DNA of 64,000 bases. Origin: Betaproteobacteria bacterium. Lineage in GTDB: Bacteria > Bdellovibrionota_B > Oligoflexia > Silvanigrellales > Silvanigrellaceae. The stretch is taken from contig VGHE01000007.1 of assembly GCA_016868315.1 (NCBI GenBank), forward strand, positions 62,001 through 126,000, in the 5' to 3' direction. Each line of letters starts with the position of its first letter. Positions within the stretch are counted from its first letter, which is position 1. The notes beneath the pieces are model-generated. The model did no database searches. It was given only the letters and a program-made list of their open reading frames with translations, and was not told where the DNA came from. A program made the translations under genes and the position numbers. Positions 8,195 to 16,899 of this stretch are shown here, in pieces.

Positions 8195-9406
8195 ATGTCT
8201 GAATTTTTGGACACCTGCCAATTCAGAAAATTCAGTGCACTGACAGTGCTTGCTGCTGCGCTTTCAGTAGCGCACGTTCACGTGGCTTTTGCCGCCAATG
8301 TTGATTCCCAGAAAGCCGAGGCTGGGCAACGTTCATCTGCTGATACAGCCTCCACAGAAAAAGAACAGATTAAATCGTTCAACGAAGTTTTGCAGGATCT
8401 GGTGAATGAGTTCGCATTCGATTTGCGAGCAAAAGCCTTAAATTCGTTGCGTACGGTTGCTGTTAGGCGTGTCGCACTGGGCGAGGGCATTCCGCGCTCA
8501 TACGAAAGCTATCTTGAAACACAAATTTCCGATGCATTCCGCAAACACAGTGGAACAAAGGTGCTTCAGTGCACCAACTGTAGAATCAGACGAACGGTTG
8601 TTGAAAATGGTCGGCTTGTGATGACCACCCCCATCAACAATCCACAAGAACTTGATGCGATTGCGAGTCAATTGGGTGTTGAGGCGTGGGTTGATGTGAG
8701 TCTTTTGTACCAGGAAACGAGCATGGTGTTGGGCTTTCATGTGTTCGACGCCAAGTCAAAGGAGCTCGTCTGGACCAAGCTTTACAACACGGAAAATATC
8801 TACAAGCAAAAGATGGAGCAGAAGGAAGCTGAGCTCGCTCAAAAGCAGTCTGTGGAGAAGGAAAAAATCTCAGACTATGTGCTCAACACAACTCTCGGCT
8901 GGCAGCTGGTTCCGAATGTGAAGGACAGCGCGAGTATGTTGTCGGCTACCGTTCGATTTGCAGAGCGTTTCAGCTCGGCAAGGCATGAGGTTGGAACGCG
9001 GTTTGGATTTCTGGTCGCGCCATCGAGTGTGCTTTCCGATTATCCTGGAATTGCGGGCGACCCCGCGTCAAGTGCAGAAATTGTTGATGGCACCAGCAAG
9101 GAAGTCATTCTTCCCTTCACGAAGGGCTTTGCATTGTCAGCCTTCTACTCCAGGATAGTGAGCCCCGATCCTCTTAAAACAGATGGTGTTGTCTGGGGTT
9201 GGGAACTGGGAGCCGGTACGATTGTTTCCACCGGCTACGCATGCTTTTCCGTTCGCACCGGTGCGCATATGCGCATGGGCAAGCGTTTTGTGCTCGATGT
9301 TGGTGGAGCCTACAGCCTGCCCACAACCATTAGCATCCGTAACAAGTACAAGTACACAACTCCGGGAGGTATCGGCGCAGATGTCGGTTTCGGCGTGCAG
9401 TTCTAA
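8195..9406 (+). CDS. Exported protein with TolB/CsgG/FlgO-like N-domain and beta-rich C-domain
   Basis: First gene of the motor-like operon, 403 residues. A signal peptide is visible (basic/polar start, hydrophobic core ALTVLAAALSVAHVHVAF, cleavage near AFAA). The next ~150 residues read like a TolB-N/CsgG/FlgO-type fold (TVAVRRVALGE, then LDAIASQLGVEAWVDVSL, 'Gaxawvxvs' pattern). The C-terminal ~170 residues alternate beta-strands and end in aromatic F, as outer-membrane barrels often do (ADVGFGVQF). Likely an outer-membrane or periplasmic component. The ATG lies directly after a terminator stem with only GGGG as a possible ribosome site. Its 3' end overlaps the next gene by 26 bases. Family assignment is tentative. 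Confidence 0.65.
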   Translation: MSEFLDTCQFRKFSALTVLAAALSVAHVHVAFAANVDSQKAEAGQRSSADTASTEKEQIKSFNEVLQDLVNEFAFDLRAKALNSLRTVAVRRVALGEGIPRSYESYLETQISDAFRKHSGTKVLQCTNCRIRRTVVENGRLVMTTPINNPQELDAIASQLGVEAWVDVSLLYQETSMVLGFHVFDAKSKELVWTKLYNTENIYKQKMEQKEAELAQKQSVEKEKISDYVLNTTLGWQLVPNVKDSASMLSATVRFAERFSSARHEVGTRFGFLVAPSSVLSDYPGIAGDPASSAEIVDGTSKEVILPFTKGFALSAFYSRIVSPDPLKTDGVVWGWELGAGTIVSTGYACFSVRTGAHMRMGKRFVLDVGGAYSLPTTISIRNKYKYTTPGGIGADVGFGVQF

Positions 9407-10157
9407 GCGCCTTTGTGCGCTTATTATTCTTGCAGCAGCGTGCACATCCACTCCACCGGATGATGCGGCGTCTGATCGTGCTGAAGCAAAGGCAAAACCA
9501 AGCCAACGTGAAATCCGTATTGCCCCTCCTCTTGGATCTGGAGAGATTGTAAAGAGACAGCAGCGTGAGCAGATTGAGCAGGTGCTCGCCGGAGAGTCTG
9601 GCACAGATTCTGTTTCAGAGGTCAAACTGCCCGCCTCTGTCATGGGATTGAAGCCCGCTGATATTACTGAAGACCCTATTTCTTTATCGCGCGAGCAGGC
9701 TCGTACCCAACGCACTGATGCTGAGATTGCAGTGAATGCAGGGCAGGGTGAATTCGAGAAAAAATTGGGCGACTTCGATCGTGTCTTGGATGTGAGCGAA
9801 GAAAACAACCGCCCAATGACTCCGAGTTTCATCGGTCAAACACAAAAAATCCGCGAGCTCTTTCAGAGCAGAAAATTCGAAGATGCACTCGTTGAAGCCA
9901 ATGAGCTCCTTCTTCACTATCCGCGATCTGCTTTGTTGTGGACTATGAAGGGGACTCTGCATTTAAGACTGAATCAGAAAGATTTAGCCCTGGCCGCATA
10001 CGAAAAGTCCTTCGACATTGAACCTTCGCGTCGTCTGCTTGCACAGATTGAGGATCTGCGTCGGCTTGTGTCCGAACGAGAGTCAATGCGCAAAAGCCGT
10101 GGCAGTTCGACATCCATAGAGTCGGTTCCTCAAGCGACAGGAGAGCAGCGCAAATGA
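9381..10157 (+). CDS. TPR lipoprotein of the motor-like operon
   Basis: A 258-residue protein starting inside the end of the preceding gene (GGAGG about 12 bases before the ATG). A short signal peptide ends in ILAAAC, an imperfect lipobox, predicting lipidation. A low-complexity charged linker follows, and the last ~100 residues form TPR-type helical hairpins (FEDALVEANELLLHYPRSAL, then KDLALAAYEKSFDIEPS). TPR lipoproteins scaffold envelope complexes; in Myxococcus gliding machinery TPR proteins accompany MotAB-type motors, a parallel and not proof. The stop overlaps the MotA-like start (ATGA), indicating coupled translation. Longer upstream in-frame starts were rejected because they give no signal sequence. 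Confidence 0.75.
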   Translation: MSVSACSSKRLCALIILAAACTSTPPDDAASDRAEAKAKPSQREIRIAPPLGSGEIVKRQQREQIEQVLAGESGTDSVSEVKLPASVMGLKPADITEDPISLSREQARTQRTDAEIAVNAGQGEFEKKLGDFDRVLDVSEENNRPMTPSFIGQTQKIRELFQSRKFEDALVEANELLLHYPRSALLWTMKGTLHLRLNQKDLALAAYEKSFDIEPSRRLLAQIEDLRRLVSERESMRKSRGSSTSIESVPQATGEQRK

Positions 10158-10972
10158 TTGGAGTGCTGGTTGGACTGTCTGGCTTTGCATGGTCACTCTG
10201 GTATGTGTTGCAGCACGGCAGCAATCAGTTCCGCGGGTTCTGGGATCCAGCAGCTGCCATCTTGCTTGGGGTGGGGCCACTGTGCGTGATTTTAATGTCC
10301 CACAGCTTTGTTGATTTTGTTGCAGGAATAAAAACACTCACAAAAATTGCGTTTTTCAGTCAGAAAAAAGAAATGAATCAGATTGCCAACCAGCTTTCTA
10401 CAATGACCTCAGCTGTGCGCACCGAGGGGGTTGGAATTCTTGCACGGTACAAGGAACACCTCAGAAATCCTCTGCTGAAGGATGGTGTAACGCTCATCTT
10501 GTCGGGCTTTACTCCCGATGAAATTCGCCACAATTTGACAGCAAAAATAAACACGAAGCAGAATGAATTTACCCACGCGTCGAGCTTGTTTGAGAACTTG
10601 GGTAAGCTCTGTCCAGGTATGGGATTACTTGGGACGATTGTTGGACTTGTCCAGATGCTCTCCAACATGTCCGACCCCGCTCGACTTGGCCCAGGAATGG
10701 CGATTGCACTTTTGACGACCCTTTACGGACTTCTACTTGGCACAGTTGTGTACACTCCCGTGTCCGAGAAGATATCAATTTACGCAGAGAAGACCCTGCA
10801 GCGGGATTTGATGATTCTCGAAGGTGTCATGTTGATGAAGGAGAAGAAATCGCATGCGCATCTCCGTGATGTGTTGAACACCTATTCGAGTGTTGCCCCA
10901 GCAGAGCGCACGCAAACAAGGAATCCGCACTCTTCGGCGCCTCAGCACCCTCCTCTCTCTCGGTCATCGTGA
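10154..10972 (+). CDS. MotA/TolQ-family stator subunit
   Basis: A 272-residue inner-membrane protein of the MotA family. Four membrane segments are visible: ~1-20, ~30-52, ~150-172 and ~178-203. The conserved channel region is clear: CPGMGLLGTIVGLVQML followed by GPGMAIALLTTLYGLLLG. A large cytoplasmic loop between segments 2 and 3 carries an AVRTEGVGILAR stretch like the MotA rotor-contact region. With MotB it would form a proton or sodium channel producing torque. It is coupled to the TPR lipoprotein upstream and sits nine bases before the motB-like gene. It is outside any flagellar cluster, so whether it drives a flagellum or another machine is open. Confidence 0.88.
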   Translation: MIGVLVGLSGFAWSLWYVLQHGSNQFRGFWDPAAAILLGVGPLCVILMSHSFVDFVAGIKTLTKIAFFSQKKEMNQIANQLSTMTSAVRTEGVGILARYKEHLRNPLLKDGVTLILSGFTPDEIRHNLTAKINTKQNEFTHASSLFENLGKLCPGMGLLGTIVGLVQMLSNMSDPARLGPGMAIALLTTLYGLLLGTVVYTPVSEKISIYAEKTLQRDLMILEGVMLMKEKKSHAHLRDVLNTYSSVAPAERTQTRNPHSSAPQHPPLSRSS

Positions 10973-10981
10973 GGGGGCAGA

Positions 10982-11638
10982 GTGACACATCCATCTATCT
11001 TTGAAACCATACTCCGCCCCCAACGTCGCTCCCGCAAAAAAACGGGAGATTCGCCGTGGATTACGTCCTACGCAGATCTGACAACGAATCTTATGGCTCT
11101 CTTTGTACTCATGTTGGCCATGTCGCAAGTCAATGTTCAGAAGTTCGATGCCGTCTCGCAGGTTGTGACTCGCCAACGCACAGACAGCCTCGATGAATTG
11201 AAAAAGCAGATTGACGCTCAAATTGCCACGCGCGGGTTATCTGGCTCTGTCTCAACAGAATTGGGGATGAGCGGGCTCATGGTGGAGTTCCTTGGTAGCG
11301 TACTTTTTGAGCAAGGAAGCGATAAGCTAAGTGCCTTTGCTGCCAGGGAAGCTGTTCCGATTTTGCAGATTCTTCAAAACACCGACAGCAAATATCTGCT
11401 CAGTTTTGAGGGACATACTGACGATGTTGGCAAGGATGATTTGAACTGGGCGCTCAGCAGTGCACGAGGTGTTTCGTTGTTGAACAGGATGCGCGCACTG
11501 AATGTGTCTCAGGAACGAATGAGTGTTGCAGGTTTCGGCTCTACCCGTCCCAAGGTGTCGACCGAGGGAAAGAGTGGAGAGGAACTTGAGAAGGCAAGGT
11601 CTTTGAATCGAAGGGTGGTGATACGGGTCTATCAATGA
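10982..11638 (+). CDS. MotB/OmpA-family stator subunit
   Basis: A 218-residue protein with a basic N-terminus, a single membrane helix and a C-terminal OmpA-type peptidoglycan-binding domain. The helix begins SYADLTTNLMALFVLMLAMS and places an aspartate at residue 32, the ion-carrying position of MotB. The OmpA domain has LSFEGHTDDVG and a final LNRRVVIRV. The GTG start follows a GAGGGGG sequence. It is short compared with E. coli MotB (about 308), with little linker, so the peptidoglycan domain sits close to the membrane. The stop overlaps the next start (ATGA). Confidence 0.9.
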   Translation: MTHPSIFETILRPQRRSRKKTGDSPWITSYADLTTNLMALFVLMLAMSQVNVQKFDAVSQVVTRQRTDSLDELKKQIDAQIATRGLSGSVSTELGMSGLMVEFLGSVLFEQGSDKLSAFAAREAVPILQILQNTDSKYLLSFEGHTDDVGKDDLNWALSSARGVSLLNRMRALNVSQERMSVAGFGSTRPKVSTEGKSGEELEKARSLNRRVVIRVYQ

Positions 11639-14148
11639 AAATTCAAAGTTTGGTCAACAAAAAAATAAAATCAAAGTGGGGGCAGGCAAGGCTCTCCCTG
11701 ATTAGTTTTTTTGCAGTGCTCAGCTTTATTGAAGTTGAATATGAGACTTCGCCCTTTGGTAATACTCCTGCAGCCTATGCATCAGTGAGCAGCGAAGATT
11801 CCGAGAAAAGCAGATATGAAAGTGAAATCGTTCAGAGCCTAAAGAGTCGTGTGCAAAGTGATTTGAATAAGTACTGCCCTGACGGTTGTTCCATTTTGGG
11901 CATTGAAGCAGAGGCTCGTGAGGTCTTCGACACAAGCTCAGCTTCCTTGGGATTTGAAACAAACGTTGCTGCACCGCGTCGTTTCTCGGTGCGGCGATCA
12001 CTTGTTGAAGTTTTGGTTGACAATCGACTGGGTACTTCCAATATTGAACGGATTGAGAATGTTATTGAGCGCTCGAGCAGGAATTATGGAATTGCTGTAG
12101 AAATTGAATTCATTCGCACTACTCTTCCTGATTCACCCCAGCTTGTGCGATCTGAGTCGCAGGCGCGCAGCCTTGCTCTCGACAACGTCCGATCGGCATA
12201 TGAGAAGATCGTCAATGACTTTTGCCCGGAGGAATGCCGCTTAAATTCGGTCGAGATTTCGACTTCACGGATGTCGGTCGACGAGATTCAGGCACAACCT
12301 GCCCGCCGCATCGCAGTAATTCCTGAGAGCAAATGGGCACTTTACATTCAGGGCAGCACGGTCAATATGAGCATCGATGAACAGATGCCTGACCAGCGCC
12401 GTGAACAAATCGAAGAACTCATGCGTGACAGCATGGAAGCTTATGGTGCTGTTGCTCTGAATGTGAAGAAGACGTTGTTTCCGAAATCTGCCCGTCAGCT
12501 GGAGAAAGATGCTGATGAGATGCGCGACGACCCCTGGGGCTTAGATAAGCTCGGTCGTGCGCTCAAAGTCTTCAGAGAATTTGCCAACACCAAGGAAATT
12601 ATCCGCGAAAGGGAATCACTCAGTCGTGAGACTGAGAATAAAACAGAATCTCTTGCTGAGAGAAGGTCAGAGACGAAGGAAAGCACCGACAAATCTCGCG
12701 AGAGCTCTCAATTGCAATCGCAAACCGAGAATAAGGTTTCTGACAAAGAAAGCATTTCGTCTTTCTGGAGTCAGGAAAAGATTCTTCTTGCTGCTGCAGT
12801 TCTCGCAGTTCTGTTGATTGTTGCTGCCGTTGCCTTACGCGTTGTTCTGACCGGAAAGCAGGTGCAGCACCTCATTTCCGAGGGTCGTGGTGGGATCTCC
12901 GATGGGTTTTCGGGATCTCCCGATGAGAGCCAGATAGATCCGTCACTTATCGGTGTTCCACCTTCGACCCGCTCGCTGCCACAAGCACCGAGTGTTGCAC
13001 AAGTCACAACAGTGCGTTCGCCCGTGCATTTGGCGCAGGGGCTCACAGATGAACTCGCACAGCGTCTCAACACTCAGTCGCTAAAGGATGAACTGACCCA
13101 GGCGTTTATCACTCAGCCCAAGCTGGCGCGCGAAGTTTTCGCACGTGTTTTGCGTGAGGACGGTGTCGAGTTTTCGGCAAAATGTGTGGCTATTTTGGGA
13201 GAGATGGTTGTTTTTGATCTGGTAAGCGACGACGATCTCAAGAAGGAAGTTGCTCTACTCGCTGAATATATTCACGTCAGTACTCCATACGTGAGCGAGA
13301 GCGAGCAGTTGACTGTATTGCGAAACCTGAAGCTTAAGATAACAGCAGCTAAGATGCGAATCATGACACAGCGCACCAAAGAGGCGTTTGATTTCTTGAG
13401 AACTCAGTCGGCACAGCAGATTTATGATCTTATCGTAGATGAAAGCGCACGCTCGCAAGCTGTGGTGCTGACCCAGCTTTCAACAGAGAGGCGGCGGATG
13501 GTCTTCGAATTGTTTGCAGGTACGTTGAAGAACGACCTTTTGCGCGAGTTGTGCATCAAGGAAACGCTGCCACGTGAATATCTGCAGAACGTTGCTGATG
13601 CTCTGAAAAGAAAGTTGCGTCAGACAGGAGTCCTCGATGGTGAGTCATTGGGAGGAGCAGATGTTCTCATTGACCTCATGGAGCGCTCTGACCGCGATGG
13701 TCAGTCTCAGATGATGTCTGATCTTGACGTCAACAACCCTGAGCTCTCACGCCAAGTACGCAGCCGCCTCGTGAGTGTCGAGAGCCTAGCTTACCTCAGC
13801 GATGGGCTTTTACTCGAAATTTTCCTCTCGCTCGAACCCCAGACGATGGTGGTCTTCTTGGCGGGAGTGCGTGAACACATTCGCACAATGATTCTAAACA
13901 AGGCTCCCGACGAAGTGGCGGCCGACTGGAGTTCAAGTGCTGCAAGTGTCAGGAGCATTGACCCAGAGACATTCCGTCTTGCCGAGATGCAGGTGATTGG
14001 CAAGGTTCGTGGCTTTGCAGCCAATGGAATGCTGAATTTGTTCGAGATCAATGAGATCATGTTCCCGATTGATAGATCTGGACGGGAGAATTCATCCCGC
14101 ACTGAGGCTGCGCATCGGGTACCTGTATCCAACTTGGTTGTTGCTTGA
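11635..14148 (+). CDS. Membrane-anchored FliG-like protein with duplicated periplasmic domain (FliF/FliG-like chimera)
   Basis: An 837-residue protein unlike standard flagellar parts. Residues ~20-36 form a signal/anchor helix ending near AAYAS. The periplasmic part (~50-375) holds two repeats, each with CPxxC (C81-C85 and C197-C201), a strand-helix unit and a conserved end with 'YG...TLP/TLFP'; the unit resembles the ring-building folds of FliF/YscJ, but this is pattern-level only. A charged Ser/Glu/Lys linker precedes one membrane span at ~383-405. The cytoplasmic part looks like FliG: a middle domain (~583-630, FLRTQSAQQIYDLIVDES) and a C-domain (~674-790, GGADVLIDLMERSDRDG, PELSRQVRSRL, FLAGVREHIRTMIL). 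Charged torque residues of FliG-C are only partly kept. Translation is coupled to the MotB-like gene. The topology matches a FliF-FliG rotor in one chain. No exact family is known to me. Confidence 0.75.
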   Translation: MKIQSLVNKKIKSKWGQARLSLISFFAVLSFIEVEYETSPFGNTPAAYASVSSEDSEKSRYESEIVQSLKSRVQSDLNKYCPDGCSILGIEAEAREVFDTSSASLGFETNVAAPRRFSVRRSLVEVLVDNRLGTSNIERIENVIERSSRNYGIAVEIEFIRTTLPDSPQLVRSESQARSLALDNVRSAYEKIVNDFCPEECRLNSVEISTSRMSVDEIQAQPARRIAVIPESKWALYIQGSTVNMSIDEQMPDQRREQIEELMRDSMEAYGAVALNVKKTLFPKSARQLEKDADEMRDDPWGLDKLGRALKVFREFANTKEIIRERESLSRETENKTESLAERRSETKESTDKSRESSQLQSQTENKVSDKESISSFWSQEKILLAAAVLAVLLIVAAVALRVVLTGKQVQHLISEGRGGISDGFSGSPDESQIDPSLIGVPPSTRSLPQAPSVAQVTTVRSPVHLAQGLTDELAQRLNTQSLKDELTQAFITQPKLAREVFARVLREDGVEFSAKCVAILGEMVVFDLVSDDDLKKEVALLAEYIHVSTPYVSESEQLTVLRNLKLKITAAKMRIMTQRTKEAFDFLRTQSAQQIYDLIVDESARSQAVVLTQLSTERRRMVFELFAGTLKNDLLRELCIKETLPREYLQNVADALKRKLRQTGVLDGESLGGADVLIDLMERSDRDGQSQMMSDLDVNNPELSRQVRSRLVSVESLAYLSDGLLLEIFLSLEPQTMVVFLAGVREHIRTMILNKAPDEVAADWSSSAASVRSIDPETFRLAEMQVIGKVRGFAANGMLNLFEINEIMFPIDRSGRENSSRTEAAHRVPVSNLVVA

Positions 14149-14214
14149 GTCTGTTTTTTCCTACGAGAAAGACCTGGCAGCAGATGTATTGGTATTGTTC
14201 AGGAGGCCAAGGCT

Positions 14215-15894
14215 ATGCGTTCAAGTTTGTTTAGACGCTTCGTGGCAGCGGGTGTGATCGCTGCGGCCTTCACGGGGATTGCCAGCACCGGTTGCATCAA
14301 ACAAAAGCCTGCAAGCCGTAGCTATGGCATTGAAGATCGCGACAATCTAGACCCTGAAACACAACGCCTGGTGAATGAGGCGTGCATGCCTGAAGATGAG
14401 TCTGGGCTTTTGGATCCGGATACCGAAGGGCAGTTGAAAGCAGATTGTCTTGCGCTTCATCAACTCGCTGTCAACATGCAAGCGGGACGCAATGGCAAAG
14501 TCAAAGTTCAAGTTCAAAGGAAGAAAAGCGACTTTGAAGAATTTCTTCCTAGCGCAGACATGGTTGCGCTGCTTGGCGAAATGAAAAAGTCTGTGACTCA
14601 ACCTGAAGAGACCGATGTGCTGAGGTTCTTTGGCTGTCGTATTACTCCCGCTCTCGGAGATCCAAATACACTTCTTGGTCAGAAGGGAACAGGGACAAAC
14701 GATCCAAAGGATTGCGCAGCTTTTGCAACCGATCCGAAGTGGGGAACAACCATTTTGGGTGATACACGGCAGTTCGAATTTGTTTTTGTCAGAGGTGCCG
14801 ACAGCAAACTCTACCAAGCTGTTCGAGTGACCGGGAACTGGCAGGAGCTCTCTGCAATCTTTATTTATCGCAAGCCCATGGCGCGCACTGTCATGGTCAC
14901 TCATCGTCCGGATTCGTGGTCAGACCAAATCGCTTTCCCTGCACCGTTGCCTTCGGATCGCTTCTTCGAGGGCAAAGAGGGAAGTGATGAGCAGGATGTT
15001 GCGCGTCAGATGCTTGGACTGCAGGAAAGTGAAAAGGCTCCGCGTGACCTAGAGGAATTTTCCCAGGTTTGGCTGAAGCAACAGGTTGATGGCGCGCGTC
15101 GTGTTGTTGTCGGCGTCTCGGCTGCTGTGATTCTCACTGCTGCATCGCTTCCAGCTTTGGGTGCTGCGATGGGGAGCTTCTGGACGGCGACAGCGGGCAC
15201 AGTTGGTTACTTTACTGCCGGAGCGACTTCAGGTGCTGCCGCGGCGGCAGGAATCTCTTCGGCTGGAGGCGCTGCGGCGGCCATGGCGACCAGTGCATTC
15301 GGAGTAGCGATTGCTGCGGGTGGTATCTTCACTGCGGTGAGTATTCCGCTGCACCGCTGGATTGAAGATCTTCCGCGTACACCGCTCAAAACAGCAATGC
15401 AGACGGCCTATTTTGTAATGGTGGCGGCCGACGTCTATGGAATGGGGCGTGGGGCTGTTGTGCATACGGCACGTGCCTTCGGAACGACGAAAAATTTGCT
15501 TGGAACCGTCTTCAATCCGCAGTCCTGGAAAAATTTGTTCAATCTCTCGCCAAAGGCGGTCAGCAAGAAGGAGATCGTGAGCACCCTGAATGCCAAGGGT
15601 GGCCCTGCATGGGAGCGCTTCAAAGTGGCTCTCAATGGATTGAGAAACGCAGCCGGGAATATGCGTGGTACGCGTCCGAGCGCGCCGAGAGCTCTACCCC
15701 CTGAAATTCAACTTGAAATCAAAGGGCTGTTTGCTGGTTCTGCGGATGCCGCGGCCAAGTCCGGAGATGTTGCATCGCGTGTGCGTCTTTCCCAGATGCT
15801 TGAAGAGAATTTCATAAAATCACGCCTTGCTGACCTCGAACGGGCGTTTGTAACCTCGGGACTCGGGAACTACTCAGGGGGGCGTCCCCTCTAA
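14215..15894 (+). CDS. Large lipoprotein with internal hydrophobic Gly/Ala-rich block
   Basis: A 559-residue protein with a signal peptide and clear lipobox STGC (Cys27), preceded by AGGAGG. Residues ~30-290 are a soluble cysteine-containing domain of unknown family. Residues ~295-385 form a long hydrophobic Gly/Ala-rich block that could be two or three membrane helices (VVVGVSAAVILTAASLPALG, then GAAAAMATSAFGVAIAAGG). A basic, helical C-terminus follows. It is 66 bases after the FliG-like gene on the same strand, so it may belong to that operon. A lipoprotein with this much internal hydrophobicity is unusual; it could be an inner-membrane lipoprotein or insert into membranes. Function unknown. 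Confidence 0.7.
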   Translation: MRSSLFRRFVAAGVIAAAFTGIASTGCIKQKPASRSYGIEDRDNLDPETQRLVNEACMPEDESGLLDPDTEGQLKADCLALHQLAVNMQAGRNGKVKVQVQRKKSDFEEFLPSADMVALLGEMKKSVTQPEETDVLRFFGCRITPALGDPNTLLGQKGTGTNDPKDCAAFATDPKWGTTILGDTRQFEFVFVRGADSKLYQAVRVTGNWQELSAIFIYRKPMARTVMVTHRPDSWSDQIAFPAPLPSDRFFEGKEGSDEQDVARQMLGLQESEKAPRDLEEFSQVWLKQQVDGARRVVVGVSAAVILTAASLPALGAAMGSFWTATAGTVGYFTAGATSGAAAAAGISSAGGAAAAMATSAFGVAIAAGGIFTAVSIPLHRWIEDLPRTPLKTAMQTAYFVMVAADVYGMGRGAVVHTARAFGTTKNLLGTVFNPQSWKNLFNLSPKAVSKKEIVSTLNAKGGPAWERFKVALNGLRNAAGNMRGTRPSAPRALPPEIQLEIKGLFAGSADAAAKSGDVASRVRLSQMLEENFIKSRLADLERAFVTSGLGNYSGGRPL

Positions 15895-15937
15895 TTCTAG
15901 CCAGGGACAAAAATAAAGAACTTTGTTCCCCGCCAAA

Positions 15938-16003
15938 AGTCGTATCAATATGTGTTCTTTGGTCTTTTTATTGAATAAAAGAGACATAGAAGACGATACG
16001 ACT
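15938..16003 (+). promoter_or_regulatory. Large imperfect hairpin in the leader of the TIGR02147 gene
   Basis: A 9-bp perfect inverted repeat (AGTCGTATC at 15938-15946, GATACGACT at 15995-16003) encloses a nested hairpin centred on a TGA loop (GTCTTTTTAT / ATAAAAGAGAC, one bulge). The whole 66-base structure ends 17 bases before the GTG start and just before its ribosome site, so it could be an operator for the encoded regulator or an RNA leader structure. Confidence 0.5.
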
Positions 16004-16020
16004 GATGAAAGGGGTAGGCC

Positions 16021-16899
16021 GTGGAGAAGGTTAACCTCAAAAGAGTCTGCAATGAGATCGTTAAGCCTTCGGGATTTCTCGACTATCGAGAGTATCTCGA
16101 AGCGGTTTTCAATGCGCTCAAGCAGCTCGACATCGATTATACTTATTTTGATTTTGCAGAGGATGCAGGGCTCGGGCGCAACAACTTGATGAACGCCTTG
16201 GTTCGGAATCGCCGCCCATTGACCCCCAAGGCAGCCAAGAAAATCGTCCAGAACCTGAGCCTGGTTGGACGCGAACGGCAGTATTTCGAGGCTTTGGTTG
16301 AACATGCCTACGCGCGAGACCCTATCGAACGTGAATCCATCTTGCGCAAGTTGGTCATGCTCAAAGGCAGCCTGGTCGCCAATGAGCTCGACCGTTGGCA
16401 GCTTGAGTTTTTCAGCCACTGGTCGAATGCGGTGTTGCTCGAGCTTATGAACTTAGAGGATTCCACGCTTGAGCCTGAGTGGTTCCAAGATCAAATCCGT
16501 CCGAAAATTACCGTGGATGAAATTCGCTATGGACTCGATTTATTATGTCGCATTGGTTATGCAAAACGCGATGAAGTTCAAAGTAAATATATTCCTCTTC
16601 AAACTGATGTGAGTACCGGAGCAGAGGTCGCGAGCGTGGCTATGATTCGCTATCACCAGACACTGCTCGACTTGGCTCGTGCTGCTGTTGTGGATGTTCC
16701 AGCAGAGCAGCGGGAAGTTAATTCTCTTGTGCTGAGCGTCACGCAAAACGAATTTGAAGCAATTAAAGCGAGTATACAGGAGTTCTCGCAGAAAATTTTT
16801 GACAGTCATCCACCCAAACCTCCGGATGCATCATCACGAGTTGTTCAAATCTCTATGCAGGTCTTTCCACTGACTCGAAGCAAAGGGGAGAAGAAATGA
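16021..16899 (+). CDS. TIGR02147 family protein
   Basis: A 292-residue protein with the TIGR02147 pattern: an N-terminal 'YREYLEAVFNALKQ' helix, a helix-turn-helix-like segment (FAEDAGLGRNNLMNALVRNR, ~41-60) followed by LTPKAAKKIVQNLSL, and a 'YFEALVEHAYARDP' segment. The family is abundant in Bdellovibrio and Fibrobacter relatives and is thought to regulate transcription; targets are not known. The GTG start has an AAAGGGG site about seven bases upstream. Its stop overlaps the next start (ATGA), tying it to the DUF4382 lipoprotein and matrixin. A large inverted repeat precedes it. Confidence 0.85.
   Translation: MEKVNLKRVCNEIVKPSGFLDYREYLEAVFNALKQLDIDYTYFDFAEDAGLGRNNLMNALVRNRRPLTPKAAKKIVQNLSLVGRERQYFEALVEHAYARDPIERESILRKLVMLKGSLVANELDRWQLEFFSHWSNAVLLELMNLEDSTLEPEWFQDQIRPKITVDEIRYGLDLLCRIGYAKRDEVQSKYIPLQTDVSTGAEVASVAMIRYHQTLLDLARAAVVDVPAEQREVNSLVLSVTQNEFEAIKASIQEFSQKIFDSHPPKPPDASSRVVQISMQVFPLTRSKGEKK

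Noticed and set aside
9183-9380. N-terminal extension of the TPR lipoprotein
   Set aside because: It runs antiparallel to no other gene but lies in the coding region of the previous gene in another frame; the signal peptide begins at 9381.
15874-16419. A 181-codon minus-strand frame opposite the TIGR02147 gene
   Set aside because: No motif; the opposite frame is a recognised family with a good ribosome site.
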